Source of the DNA: Atrina japonica
Lineage: Eukaryota > Mollusca > Bivalvia > Pterioida > Pinnidae
DNA length: 64,000 nt
Assembly: GCA_030159075.1 (NCBI GenBank)
Contig: BROG01000071.1
Coordinates: 62,001 to 126,000 of the forward strand
Direction of reading: 5' to 3'
Below are positions 24,498 through 36,297 of the stretch, one piece after another. The notes under the pieces are model-generated. The model had not been told where the DNA came from. It saw only the letters and a program-made list of their open reading frames with translations, and made no database searches. The translations under genes and the position numbers were made by a program. The first letter of the stretch is position 1. Each line of letters begins with the position of its first letter.

Positions 24498-24903
24498 CAG
24501 CAGTGACTAACTGTTTTGATAACATATTAATTTTTTTCATCCTTTGTCATCATCAATTGACATTTAACAAACACCCCGACATGGCGACTTTGACAGACTT
24601 TTCCATCATGTCAATGGTGCTGTTGTTTAGTTGTCTTAAGGATGGATGCTAAATATGACAGTTCCCTCAAGACAGTTGGTCTTTTATGAGAGTTGTTATG
24701 ATGCAGATGGTCTACCATAGATAATTCTCTTGTAATGTTTATTCTTATTAGATACCGTTGTCTGTGTTTCTTTTCATTGTTTAACATAGATAACATCCTT
24801 ACTTTGCATTATCCCATCCTTTAGGTACATATATTAATGAGGAAGTAATTAAGTTGTGGTTGTACAAGGGGCACAGATATACCTGTTTATCTTATACTTT
24901 CAG
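24498..24903 (+). other. Intron tail before LDLa 2
   Basis: Unique-looking sequence ending in CTTATACTTTCAG. I see no other feature. Confidence 0.6.
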
Positions 24904-25023
24904 CTCCAGTAAAATGTTTGCCTGATGAATTCCGTTGCAGTAACAACAGACAGTGCGTACCCCAAACTTTCAGATGTAATTTACAGCCCGATTGTATTGA
25001 TGGAAGTGATGAGGAAGAATGTC
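24904..25023 (+). CDS. HSPG2: LDLa repeat 2 (exon)
   Basis: Encodes [30 protein letters not shown] and IDGSDEEEC. All six cysteines are present. The residue after the fourth cysteine, normally an Asp calcium ligand position, is Asn (CNLQPDC); the later Asp, Asp and Glu are kept. Acceptor CTTTCAG, donor GTC|GTAAGT, phase 1-1, 120 bp. Confidence 0.93.
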
Positions 25024-26091
25024 GTAAGTACATTAAAATCACATCATACTTCATCTGTTTTCTTGTTGTTATTGTTTATTAGGTTTGGGGTCTTTTTGGT
25101 GTGTTTTTTTTTTCAGGTCTGGCTACCTGTATACAGGTTTTCACACAGCATAAATTTTGCAAGATTTATTTCCCTTTGTGAAACACACACTAGGTGAATT
25201 TGCATTTGTTAGGCTTCTTTAAGCATCCAAACTTGCCTGCAATGTTGTAGTGACAAGGACATAAAAATTGACCAAAAATCTGACATGGCACTTTTTGGCA
25301 AACTTTTCCATTATGACTTCACAATTAAAAGCCTGTCAAACTCTTGTGTGATTATGACATCATAATCAAATGATGTCAAAAAACCACATGAACAGCCATG
25401 TGTCAGGTATTTGGCGATAAATCTATTTTAAACAGAATATGTTTTATAGATTAAGTTATGTCCTGAAATATATGTTTTCAATTGAACATAATTCTTTTAG
25501 TCTTTTTACATCAGAATTTGGTTGATTTATGAAAGAAATTATATATGAACATTGTCCAACAATATGAACACCAAAGGGAAGTAACTCTCACAGACTGCTA
25601 TCTGTAGATCATTTGACAATGTGATATAGTTGATATTTTTTATCCTGTCCATTAATCAAAATGAAGTGTTTTCATCATAGGCTAATTTTTTTGATGGACT
25701 AAAATATTTAAGATAAACATCTAGGAAATATAACAATAAACAGAAAATAATGAGGACAGAATAAGAAATATTTCATAAACCCACTCACTAATTTTCATGT
25801 ATTGCCATTTTTACTCGCATTTTTGGAATTCAACTCTATTTTCTTTAAAAGTATTTCTAGATAATTTAGAACCCTGCTGTCATCAGTTTAATTAATTTAA
25901 TTTATCCCGAATCTCTTATTAATCTATTTCAATCACACTTGACCAAAATCACCCCTTTTTGGTATTGACTTTGAGAATTATATTTTTAATTATGTTAATT
26001 TTTCACTAACTTGAGTGTTATTGGACTTTTGATGACACTGCAGATTTTGCATCTTATGTCAAGTAATATTATGAGTATGAGTGTTTTATTG

Positions 26092-28185
26092 TTATTACAC
26101 ATGAATGGGTTTCCCCTAGTGATGTATTGTTATTAGGGTTTCCCCTAGTGATGTATTGTTGGTTTAAACAATATTTTATTCGAGAATGAAATTGTTACAT
26201 ATAAACAAGTTATGCAATACAATTAGGGATTTGAAAAAAAGCATATCTGCTTATATTAATTCATCCCCTAGTGATGTATTGTTATAAGGGTTTCCCCTAG
26301 TGATGTATTGTTATAAGGGTTTCCCCTAGTGATGTATTGTTATAAGGGTTTCCCCTAGTGATGTATTGTTATAAGGGTTTCCCCTAGTGATGTATTGTTA
26401 TTAGGGTTTCTTCTTTTAATGTATTGTTATTAGGGTTTTTCCTAGTGATGAATTGTTATTAGGGTTTTTCCTAGTGATGTATTGTTTATTAGGGTTTTTC
26501 CTTGTGATGTATTGTTATTAGGGTTTCCTCTTGTGATGTATTGTTATTAGGGTTCCCCCCTGTGATGTATTGTTATTAGGGTTTCCCCTAGTGATGTATT
26601 ATTATTAGGGTTTCTTCCTTTAATGTATTGTTATTAGGGTTTTTCCTAGTGATGTATTGTTATTAGGGTTTCCTCTTGTGATGTATTGTTATTAGGGTTT
26701 CCTCTTCTGATGTATTGTTATTAGGGTTTCCCCCTGTGATGTATAGTGATGAGGTTTTCCATTGTGATGTATTCTTATCAGGGTTTCCCTTTGTGATTTA
26801 TTGTTATTAGGGTTTCCCTCGTGAGGTATTGTTATAAGGGTTTCACCTTGTGATGTATTGTTATTAGGGTTTCATCTTGTGATGTATTCTTATCAGGGTT
26901 TCCCTAGTGATGTTTTGTTATTAGGGTTTCCCTAGTCCTTAGTGATATACTGTTATAATGAGTTTCCCTAGTGGTGTCCTGTTATTTCTGAGTTTCCCTA
27001 GTGATGTTCTGTAACTGTGAGTTTCCCTAGTGATGTACTGTAACTATGAGTTTCCCTAGTGATGTACTGTAACTGTGAGTTTCCCTAGTGATGTACTGTA
27101 ACTATGAGTTTCCCTAGTGATGTTCTGTAACTGTGAGTTTCCCTAGTGATGTACTGTAACTGTGAGTTTCCCTAGTGATGTACTGTAACTATGAGTTTCC
27201 CTAGTGATGTACTGTAATTGTGAGTTTCCCTAGTGATGTACTGTAACTATGAGTTTCCCTAGTGATGTACTGTAACTGTGAGTTTCCCTAGTGATGTACT
27301 GTAACTGTGAGTTTCCCTAGTGATGTACTGTAACTATGAGTTTCCCTAGTGATGTACTGTAACTATGAGTTTCCCTAGTGATGTACTGTAACTGTGAGTT
27401 TCCCTAGTGATGTACTGTAACTATGAGTTTCCCTAGTGATGTACTGTAATTGTGAGTTTCCCTAGTGATGTACTGTAACTATGAGTTTCCCTAGTGATGT
27501 ACTGTAACTATGAGTTTCCCTAGTGATGTACTGTAACTGTGAGTTTCCCTAGTGATGTACTGTAACTGTGAGTTTCCCTAGTGATGTTCTGTAACTATGA
27601 GTTTCCCTAGTGATGTACTGTAACTGTGAGTTTCCCTAGTGATGTACTTTTATTATGAGTGATTTACTGTAACTGTGAGTTTCCCTAGTGATGTACTGTA
27701 ACTGTGAGTTTCCCTAGTGATGTACTTTTATTATGAGATTCCCTAGTGATGTACTGTAACTGTGAGTTTCCCTAGTGATGTACTGTAACTGTGAGTTTCC
27801 CTAGTGATGTACTTTTATTATGAGTTTCCCTAGTGATGTACTGTAACTGTGAGTTTCCCTAGTGATGTACTTTTATTATGAGTTTCCCTAGTGATGAACC
27901 GTAACTATGTGTTTCCCTATTGATGTACTGTAATTATGAGTTTCCCTATTGATGTACTGTAATTTCTGAGTTTCCATAGTGATGTACTGTAACTATGAGT
28001 TTCCCTAGTGATGTACTGTAATTTCTGAGTTTCCATAGTGATGTACTGTAATTATGAGTTTCTTTGTGATATGTTGTTGTTATGAGTTTCCATAGTGATG
28101 TACTGTAATTTTGAGTTTCCATAGTGATGTACTGTAATTATGAGTTTCTTTGTGATTTGTTGTTGTTCTGAGTTTCCATATTGGT
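26092..28185. repeat. 29-bp minisatellite of ~2.1 kb, two variant blocks
   Basis: The left block (to about 26930) uses GTTTCCCCTAGTGATGTATT GTTATTAGG. The right block uses GAGTTTCCCTAGTGATGTAC TGTAACTGT. Both have a 29-bp period and the shared core TTTCCCTAGTGATGTA, so they are one array that diverged into two homogenised domains, about 70 units in all. A non-repeat insertion interrupts the left end at about 26160-26265. Confidence 0.95.
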
Positions 28186-28755
28186 ACTAGAATATTAAGT
28201 CAATCACAATGCTAAATATCTTCATATTTAGTGGGTTGGATCTATATGGAAAGCTCAATGTAAATGTTAAATAACAAAACTGTGGATCAAGGATGCTAAA
28301 CATAGGAATGGCACTCATCTGATCCCATATAGCACTTTTGAACCCTTGTTTATTCTGAAATTAGGAACCCAAACAAAGACCAGAAATATATTTCATTGAT
28401 AGATTATTTTAAAACTGGTGCTATGCTTTGCCTAAGAATATTCCCTTATTCATTTAAGTCTTACTGCCCTTGAGTCTTGTGATTAAAACCATGGAGACTC
28501 ACTAGTAAAAAGAATCACAAATTATTACTAGCTTGTGCACCATATATAATTATATCTATAAAATGTGTTCATGGGTGACTATAAATGTGAATAAGATGTC
28601 TTTTCTACATATTTGTTTTGTTTTTGTTTTTTGTATCTGTCTAAATATCACTTTTACCACATGTATCATATATACAAACATGCACACTTGTGACGCCTTT
28701 GAAATTTTTCTTTTTAACGTATATGAATAATACCACTGTTATATCGTGGCCTTCC

Positions 28756-28846
28756 TTTAATCTGTTTAACCCTAAAGTACATTTGGACTGATCTTAGTCA
28801 TTGATTTACAGATTAGTCCATTGTTTTTCAGGGTTTGATGAGTCAA
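28756..28846 (+). mobile_element. ~90-bp palindromic element, copy 6
   Basis: It reads AACCCTAAAGTACATTTGGA, CTGATCTTAGTCATTGATTT, ACAGATTAGTCCATTGTTTT then CAGGGTTTGATGAGTCAATT. Confidence 0.75.
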
Positions 28847-28979
28847 TTTTCTAAAGCACACTAGCACTTGGTTTCAGTTATTTTGTCTTTGGCTGTATTA
28901 TTGTAAACATGAGATCTTACACTCTGTCAATTTATCACAAAATTTGATACATTTTAGACTCAGCATGTTTCAAGATATC

Positions 28980-29071
28980 CTTTAACTCCTTCACCCCTAA
29001 AGACACATTTGGACTGGCCTAAATCATTTATATACAGAAGAGTCCATTGTTTTCAGAGGTTGATGAGTTAA
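28980..29071 (+). mobile_element. ~90-bp palindromic element, copy 7
   Basis: It reads TTTAACTCCTTCACCCCTAA through ACACATTTGGACTGGCC to AGAGGTTGATGAGTTAAAT. It lies only about 135 bp after copy 6, in the same orientation. Confidence 0.8.
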
Positions 29072-29437
29072 ATATACAAATAAGATATCATGAGAGGTTG
29101 CTTCCTTGTAAACAAAAACTGTCCACAAAAGCCAATGTAAAAAAAATGGCAGTATACAATCTTGATAAACTTTGTGAGTTATCTCCCTTCACTGTGGTTG
29201 TCTCCCCTTTATGGCATTTTGTAGAATTGTTTCATATATAAAGTATTTGTAAATGCTAATATTCCATGTTGAAGATAAAAACAGTGGTATTGATACCCTG
29301 CACAGAATTTGTGTTTTCCACTTTGTCTTTTACACATTTGTTTATATGTAACTTTATTTATTATTTACTTTATTTAAATGTTTTAACCTGTCGTTACTTT
29401 TTTGTTGATTCATATTTTACCTTTGACACTTAACCAG

Positions 29438-29554
29438 CGTTCACGGCATGCACAATTCAAGAATTCCGTTGCAATGATGGCACATGTATTAAAAATGAGT
29501 TACTTTGTGACAAACAACCTGATTGTCCCGACAAATCGGACGAGATTGGGTGTC
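29438..29554 (+). CDS. HSPG2: LDLa repeat 3 (exon)
   Basis: Encodes [29 protein letters not shown] and PDKSDEIGC. Six cysteines and the acidic calcium ligands are complete; Lys replaces the common Gly after the fourth-cysteine Asp. Acceptor AACCAG is weak, donor GTC|GTAAGT strong; phase 1-1, 117 bp. Confidence 0.92.
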
Positions 29555-30002
29555 GTAAGTAAATTGTTATCATGTGCCCAGTTAGTCGGACAAACTTAAC
29601 ATAAATATATGCATACTCTGTGTTTTTATCTATGTATATATATATATATCTACCTGTGTATGATCATCAACACATATGCTAGCGACCAGTATTGAGCGTC
29701 TATTGTGCAATTTTCATGTATGATATTTATGTGATTTTTTTTATTTGCTTGTTTAGTCAAACTAAACCCTTGTAGAGACTGTAGTCTTTCCCGTAGTTTA
29801 TAGAGATAAATGTTTAGACCGTCTATGCTTTCTAAAATTTTACTTTTTAGCTCAAATTTTGGTCAGTTAATGTTGTTTGTAAGTCTGTTGTATTGGCTTT
29901 ATAAACCCCCAAATAAAATAGACCCAAAAAACCCAATAAAATAATTCTGAATCCATTCTGTTTCAATATACAAATCAGACTAGGATGATTATCTCTGTAT
30001 GC

Positions 30003-30092
30003 TAGCTCATAACCCCTAAAGATACACTTGGACTTTCCTAAATCATTGATTTATAGAAGAGTCCATTGTTTTTCAGGGTTGATGAGTTAGCA
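30003..30092 (+). mobile_element. ~90-bp palindromic element, copy 8
   Basis: The clearest termini of the family: it opens GCTAGCTCATAACCCCTAAA and closes CAGGGTTGATGAGTTAGC, so the outer bases pair over most of 16 positions. Confidence 0.8.
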
Positions 30093-30651
30093 AGTAATTG
30101 CAAATGTATTGTAATTCAATCCTTTATGAATATTTAGAGATTTTATGGAAGATCGTGTTATTTGATATTATGTAAGTAAGTGTCAAACTGTAAAATGAAA
30201 ACATAATCTGAAGTAGAATTGTTACACAAAGATTTAACGTCAGAATACATTACGGAACACAAAAAGTATAGTTAATATACACAAGTATAGTTTGTTTGAT
30301 ATATCGATGTTTATTACCAGAGTCTGTACCGTTTTACCTTACATACACAACCCACTCCCAGTAGTTGAACTGTTTGTGTACTCCACCCTTGAGAGGCTTG
30401 CTATCTAATGTTACATTGTACAGTGATGTAATTTATTTCACTAGAAAGCAACATAAATAAACATAAACTGTAACTATAGCATCACACATATTTCTTATTA
30501 AACAATTTGTCAATTTGTTTTATTTCTTTGTCTACTCATATTTGACTTATATTCATGAATGTTTTTAAAGTTTATAAATCTTAAATCACTGGAGGAATAA
30601 ACAGATCACTAACATTATATTGTCCAGCTAGCTGTCAATATCACAAGTCTG

Positions 30652-31696
30652 TATAAAGTATATTACAGGTTAATATAGTGTATATTACATTGTAACTTTT
30701 CCCTATCTGTCCATAGCACAAGTCAATACAATGTATATTACATAGCAACATTTCCCTATCTACCAATATCACAAATCAATATAATGTATATTACAGGTTA
30801 ATATAATGTATATTACATTGTATCTTTTCCCTATCTGTCCATAGCACAAGTCAATACAATGTATATTACATAGCAACATTTCCCTATCTACCAATATCAC
30901 AAATCAATATAATGTATATTATAGGTTAATATAATGTATATTACATTGTATCTTTTCCCTATCTGTCCATAGCACAAGTTACAATGTATATTACATGTTT
31001 CCCTATCTACCAATATCACAAATCAATATAATGTATATTACAGGTTAATATTGTATATTACATTGTAACTTTTCCCTATCTGTCCATAGCACAAGTCAAT
31101 ACAATGTATATTACATAGCAACATTTCCCTATCTACCAATATCACAAATCAATATAATGTATATTACAGGTTAATATAATGTATATTACATTGTATCTTT
31201 TCCCTATCTGTCCATAGCACAAGTCAATACAATGTATATTACATTGTAACTTTTATTTTGCTGTCCATATCACAAATCAATATAATGTATATTGCATTGC
31301 AACTTTTCCCTACCTGTCAACATAACAAGGCAACATAGTGTATATTGCAATTGTAACTTTTGCCTGTCTGTCAACATCACAAGTCAATATAATGTATATT
31401 ACATTGTAACTTTTGCCTGTCTGTCAACATCACAAGTCAATATAATGTATATTACATTGTAACTTTTGCCTGTCTGTCAACATCACAAGTCAATATAATG
31501 TATATTACATTGTAACTTTTGCCTGTCTGTCAACATCACAAGTCAATATAATGTATATTACATTGTAACTTTTGCCTGTCTGTCAACATCACAAGTCAAT
31601 ATAATGTATATTACATTGTAACTTTTGCCTGTCTGTCAACATCACAAGTCAATATAATGTATATTACATTGTAACTTTTGCCTGTCTGTCAACATC
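30652..31696. repeat. Minisatellite, 53-bp units and a higher-order block
   Basis: The right part (31330-31696) has clean 53-bp units: CAATATAATGTATATTACAT, TGTAACTTTTGCCTGTCTGT, CAACATCACAAGT. The left part repeats a longer composite with TTTCCCTATCTACCAATATC and CTATCTGTCCATAGCACAAG. Confidence 0.93.
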
Positions 31697-31945
31697 AGGG
31701 GGCCTCCATGGCTGAGTGGTTAGAGCATTGCGCTTTAAATCACAAGGCCTCTCACCTCTGGTTCGAATCCCGCTAGGGTCATTTCGAATTAAGTTGGGAA
31801 GTTTGCCAGTTTGCTTGCGGAAGGTCGGTGGTCTTTACCTGGGTAACCAGGGTTTCTCCTCCACCAATAAAAACTGGATGCCATCATATGACTGAAAGAT
31901 TGTTGAGTATGGCGTAAAACAAAAAATCAAATCAAATCAAATCAC
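31697..31945 (+). mobile_element. tRNA-derived SINE inserted in the 53-bp array
   Basis: The tRNA-like head GGCCTCCATGGCTGAGTGGT TAGAGCATTG carries an A-box (TGGCTGAGTGGTTA) and CTCTGGTTCGAATCCCGCTA a B-box (GGTTCGAATCC). The body includes AGTTTGCCAGTTTGCTTGCG and TTTCTCCTCCACCAATAAAA. The end is ATTGTTGAGTATGGCGTAAA then (ATCAA)n. Both flanks are array sequence (CTGTCAACATCA before, CTGTCAACATAA after), which also serves as the likely target duplication. This is the best-preserved copy along with 48293. Confidence 0.9.
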
Positions 31946-32317
31946 TGTCAACATAACAAGTCAATATAGTAATAGTGTATATTACATTACAACTTTTGCT
32001 TTGATTTGTTCTAGACTTCACTCACTCAAGATTATAATACCTATAGTGAATTATTTTTTGTGTACGTGAATCTTCATATGTGAAAACTTGGAGTCCATTG
32101 TTTTTCAGGAATTGATAAGTTAAAGAAAAGCAGAAAAAATGATTTTCACTTTGTCAATCCTGAAGATAAAAAGTTTAAGTTATTGATCTGATGGACGAGA
32201 CTTAAAACTAATCCCCAATGTCATACCGTGTCCGAGGAACTTCACTGCATCGGCATAATAAGTCCTTAGAACAAATCAAAAGTTGTGGCACATGGTTCTG
32301 ACTTTGCAATTAAATGG

Positions 32318-32529
32318 AGTTTTATGCCATACTCAACAATTTTTCAGTTATTTGGTGGTGGCCAGTTACAATGTAACCAGGAAGACACCACCGGCCTTCC
32401 GCATGTACACTGGCAAACTATCTCACAAAATTAGCTTAGGTTCCAGCAGGGCAAGAACCTTTGCTGACAGGAAGTAAGACACTTCATGGTTCATGGTGCG
32501 ATGCTCTAACCACTCAGACACTGAGGCCC
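32318..32529 (-). mobile_element. tRNA-derived SINE
   Basis: On the plus strand the tail ATGCCATACTCAACAATTTT comes first, then GTGGTGGCCAGTTACAATGT, TACACTGGCAAACTATCTCA and CTCTAACCACTCAGACACTG AGGCC, the complement of the tRNA head. It is the same family as 31697. The B-box region (GGTTCTTGCCC on the minus strand) is mutated. Confidence 0.75.
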
Positions 32530-32640
32530 GGTGGCACATAGCTGATGATGACTTCATATAGGTGATAATTCAAACATCAAGAGCATTTCATAAATTCTTA
32601 TATTAGATTATAAATTACATGTAGTTATGTGTTTCTGTAA

Positions 32641-32642
<2 letters not shown>

Positions 32643-32718
<76 letters not shown>
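32643..32718. repeat. (AT)n microsatellite
   Basis: About 37 perfect AT dinucleotides. Confidence 0.98.
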
Positions 32719-32721
<3 letters not shown>

Positions 32722-33260
32722 TATCGTACCATCGGAACCAGTGTTCATTTATAATATGCTATTATATCAACTTAACTATAGCATGTGTATAGTGTTACTT
32801 ACTCTTCCAGTATGTGGAGTATTTATGATGATACAGTCAATTCTCGATAAAACGCCACCTAACATTTTTGGGTAATAATGGCTGGATATCGAGTTTGGCA
32901 ATGAATTGAATTTCCACATCTTGAGGAAAGTAAAGTTACCATTTCTTGGTACTATAGATATATCTTTAATCAACAGAAAACAGGAAAGTATATCATATTA
33001 AGTAATTATTTTGTTTATTTAATTCTTCAGTTGCCTTATCTTACTTCTGTTACCTAACTTTACACTGAATCGAGTGGCGATAATTCGAAAATTGACTGTA
33101 AATATTGTTGTTTGTGTACCAGTGTAGAATATATACTGTGTTGATATATTTGTTGTGTACCAAAAGTATTTATCATTCCATGTATATATGCAGGGATCAC
33201 CTAAGCCTGTTGTGTGGTTGTGTTCCTTAAGACTGCTACACACAACTATTGTTGTGTCAC

Positions 33261-33541
33261 CAATAATAGGCACTCACTGCGACGCACAACTAAAGTTGTG
33301 TCTCTGACTCATCATTCTAGTTGTTGTCATACAGGGTTTTCACCTGTACAGGTGACAGTGACACATTAATCAAGATATGACAGTATCTTTATAAAGTATA
33401 AACACTGACAAAACATTCTGATGTTTTATGTTTTATCTCTGCATCTTGTACTCTTTTTGAATTATCAGAAATCAAAAAGCATATCTTAATTTCTTTTACT
33501 TGTAAATGATTAGTGCAATGCCGCAGTGAGGGCCTATATTG
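33261..33541. mobile_element. Candidate foldback element with ~20-bp inverted ends
   Basis: The segment CAATAATAGGCACTCACTGC G (33261-33281) is the near-perfect inverse of CGCAGTGAGGGCCTATATTG (33522-33541). Just inside the left end is a small palindrome, ACACAACT...AGTTGTGT-like. The interior, 240 bp, has no coding potential. Only one copy is seen, so the call rests on the inverted ends alone. Confidence 0.4.
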
Positions 33542-34044
33542 ACTCTAGTAATGTAGCAGTCACTGGGTTAATATTTTTCTACCACCAATTTTCTCTGTCA
33601 TAATCTTTCTACCAAACTTAAATATTTAAATATACCGTAGCAGATGTCTGTAACTATAACTGTCAATGTCCATAAATCTTAAATATTTTTATGTTTTTAT
33701 ACATGGAACATGCCTTGAATCAATTTTTGAGGCACGTGACAGTCTCCATCTTATTCCAGAACATCATCTCTGTGCCCACCATCCCCTCTCCCCCCATCCT
33801 ATTGATTTTCATTGTGTGTATAAAAAAATAAACATTAAGAAAAAAAATTGATATAAAGTCCCTTTTACTTATTCCACTATATTGATATAGTTTGTGTGAA
33901 TATCACAAATACACTCAGGTATTGCTAGTACATATACCATAGATGTTTCATGATCATCAATTGTGTGGTAGAAATCATATCCAAATGCATTTTATGTCTG
34001 ATAGTAATTCTATCAATCTTGTCATATGTATTATCTTTTACATG

Positions 34045-34898
34045 TACAGTAAAACCTCTCTTGAGAGACCACTCTCATGAACAACCACCTGTCATTATAA
34101 GACCAGAATTGGACTACAATTCTGTAACGTTATATATTAAAAACAAACCTCTTATGAGAGACCTCATATCAGTAGCAGATTGGTAAATAAGACCTCATAT
34201 CAGTAGTAGATTGGTAAAATCAAACCTCTGATGAGAGACCTCATATCAGTAGCAGATTGGTAAATAAGACCTCATATCAGTAGCAGATTGGTAAAAACAA
34301 ACCTCTGATGAGAGACCTCATATCAGTAGCAGGTTGGTAAATAAGACCTCATATCAGTAGCAGATTGGTAAAAATAAACCTCTGATGAGAGACCCCCAAA
34401 CAGTAAAAAAATTGGTAAAAAGTCCCCTTTACTTAGAGACCTCATATCAGTAGCAGATTGGTAAATAAGACCTCATATCAGTAGCAGATTGGTTAAAAAA
34501 AACTCTTGTGAGAGACCTCATATCAGTAGCAGATTGGTTAAAAAAACCTCTTATGAGAGACCTCATATCAGTAGCAGATTGGTAAATAAGACCTCATATC
34601 AGTAGCAGATTGGTTAAAAAAAACTCTTGTGAGAGACCTCATATCAGTAGCAGATTGGTTAAAAAAACCTCTGATGAGAGACCCCATATCAGTAGCAGAT
34701 TGGTAAAAAAAAACCTCTTATGAGAGACCTCATATCAGTAGCAGATTGGTAAATAAGACCTCATATCAGTAGCAGATTGGTTAAAAAAAACTCTTGTGAG
34801 AGACCTCATATCAGTAGCAGATTGGTTAAAAAAACCTCTTATGAGAAACCTCATATCAGTAGCAGATTGGTGGGTCTTTAAAGACAGGTTCCACTGTA
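34045..34898 (+). mobile_element. Tc1/mariner-like MITE with tandem-repeat interior, copy 1
   Basis: The left end TACAGTAAAACCTCTCTTGA GAGACC and the right end GGGTCTTTAAAGACAGGTTC CACTGTA are inverted repeats of about 26 bp bounded by TA. The interior is a tandem array of AGACCTCATATCAGTAGCAG ATTGGTAAATA and AAACAAACCTCTGATGAG units. The same ends flank a different array at 40041-40636. Confidence 0.7.
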
Positions 34899-35649
34899 GC
34901 ATTTCTATCCATATTTGCCTCCATCTTTTAATGAGCGAGTCGTGAGTCCTGGGTGTCATGCCTTGAAAAACAAAATATTCTCATTTCTTGGGACTGGTCA
35001 GCTTAGCCAATCAGTTTACAGGATAAGCTGAAGTTGGAATGATAAATCATTGATGATTGCATTCCTAAAGCATGTGAATTCTATAAAAATAATACCTAAC
35101 ACTATAATATGTTGTGAATTCCAGTAGTTATTGTATCTAGTTGTGTCACCATACAGTTTGTATGTAAATGACGGGAAGACACACTGCAATTAATACCTAT
35201 ATGCCAATGGACTATATGTGACAGTGGATTGTACTTGCCCCAGAGCTATTACATGTATAACATCCAGTATTGCATTTGTTGTTGTTGTTATGTTTTACAC
35301 AAATGTATTGTATACTCTTCCAGTATAGATGTAATTCTATTATATATAGTTAAAATGGACTGTTCCTGTATAGTAGTAAATCTTTTACATATATGTGTTA
35401 TGTGCTTGCCTAGTATATAGTAATTTATTTGTTATGGACTCTCCCATTATAGTAGCAATTGTACAGTGTATTAGATACATATAATACATAATATATAGAG
35501 TCTTCTAATATAGTAATGATTCTATTACATATACATATTATGGATTGTTCCATTATAATAGTAATTCTATGATATATTGTATGATGGACTCTTCCAGTAA
35601 AGTTGTAATTTTGTCTGGTAATGTACATATGTAAATCAATGTTAATCAA

Positions 35650-35719
35650 GTGTGCGTGCGTGTGCGTGTGTATTTGTGTAGGATAATGTTATTGTTAAAT
35701 GAATGTGTGTTCGTGAGCT

Positions 35720-35752
<33 letters not shown>

Positions 35753-35765
35753 GTATGTGTGTTAT
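35650..35765. repeat. GT-rich microsatellite
   Basis: Runs of GTGTGCGTGTGT and a (GT)n stretch near 35722-35761. Confidence 0.9.
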
Positions 35766-35959
35766 GGGGAATTATGTTATAAGTATTAAATTAATGATTT
35801 GCATCTTAAAGAAAAGGTTATACTTATGAGTTATGTATAAAAGATCTTTTTATATGGATGATAACCTCAGAAAGCAAATGAATGCTTATAGTAATAAAAC
35901 AATAAAAATTATAAAATAATGTTTGAATTCATTTTAATTTTTGGAATTAACTTTTTCAG

Positions 35960-36079
35960 CAACCACTTGTAAAGTTGGTGAATTTCAGTGTGATGATGGT
36001 AATTGTATAAACGAAAATCTGAAATGTGATGGCTACCCAGATTGTGCCGATCGTTCTGATGAAACCCCGAACAACTGTG
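35960..36079 (+). CDS. HSPG2: LDLa repeat 4 (exon)
   Basis: Encodes [28 protein letters not shown] and [12 protein letters not shown]: a complete LDLa with the CDGxPDCxDxSDE cage and a longer loop before the last cysteine. Acceptor CTTTTTCAG, donor TGTG|GTGAGT, phase 1-1, 120 bp. Confidence 0.94.
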
Positions 36080-36202
36080 GTGAGTGGCTAGAATTACCTC
36101 CCCTGTATGACTGTTCTGTAGCAATGATTTAGTATTGGTGAAGGACTCTGGTGTGGTGGACCTCTTTCTACCTTTATAACCTATTATCATTTCCTTCACA
36201 GT

Positions 36203-36297
36203 TTTAACTCATTAACCCCTAAAAAACGATGGACTCTTTAGTAAACCAATGGTTTAGACTAGTCCAAATGTTTCTTGAGAGGTAAATGGGTTAAAAA
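36203..36297 (-). mobile_element. ~90-bp palindromic element, copy 9 (reverse)
   Basis: It reads TTTTAACTCATTAACCCCTA, GATGGACTCTTTAGTAAACC, AGACTAGTCCAAATGTTTCT then GAGGTAAATGGGTTAAAA. The core runs in reverse relative to copy 1. The rest of the intron to 37640 shows no feature I can name. Confidence 0.7.

Larger units (their letters stand above)
25024..29437 (+). other. Intron between LDLa 2 and 3
   Basis: It contains the 2.1-kb minisatellite and two adjacent ~90-bp palindromic elements. The stretches 25024-26090, 28200-28750 and 29072-29437 show nothing else to me. The intron ends in an acceptor TTAACCAG with a short pyrimidine tract. Confidence 0.6.
29555..35959 (+). other. Intron between LDLa 3 and 4
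   Basis: This 6.4-kb intron holds a palindromic element, the 53-bp array with a SINE in it, a reverse SINE, a long (AT)n, a candidate 281-bp foldback element and a Tc1/mariner-like element with a tandem interior. The stretches 30095-30640, 33545-34040 and 34900-35640 otherwise show nothing I can name. Confidence 0.6.

Noticed and set aside
31697..31780. Stand-alone tRNA gene
   Set aside because: A- and B-boxes are present, but the tRNA-like part lacks a convincing full cloverleaf and is followed by a SINE body and tail that recur elsewhere.
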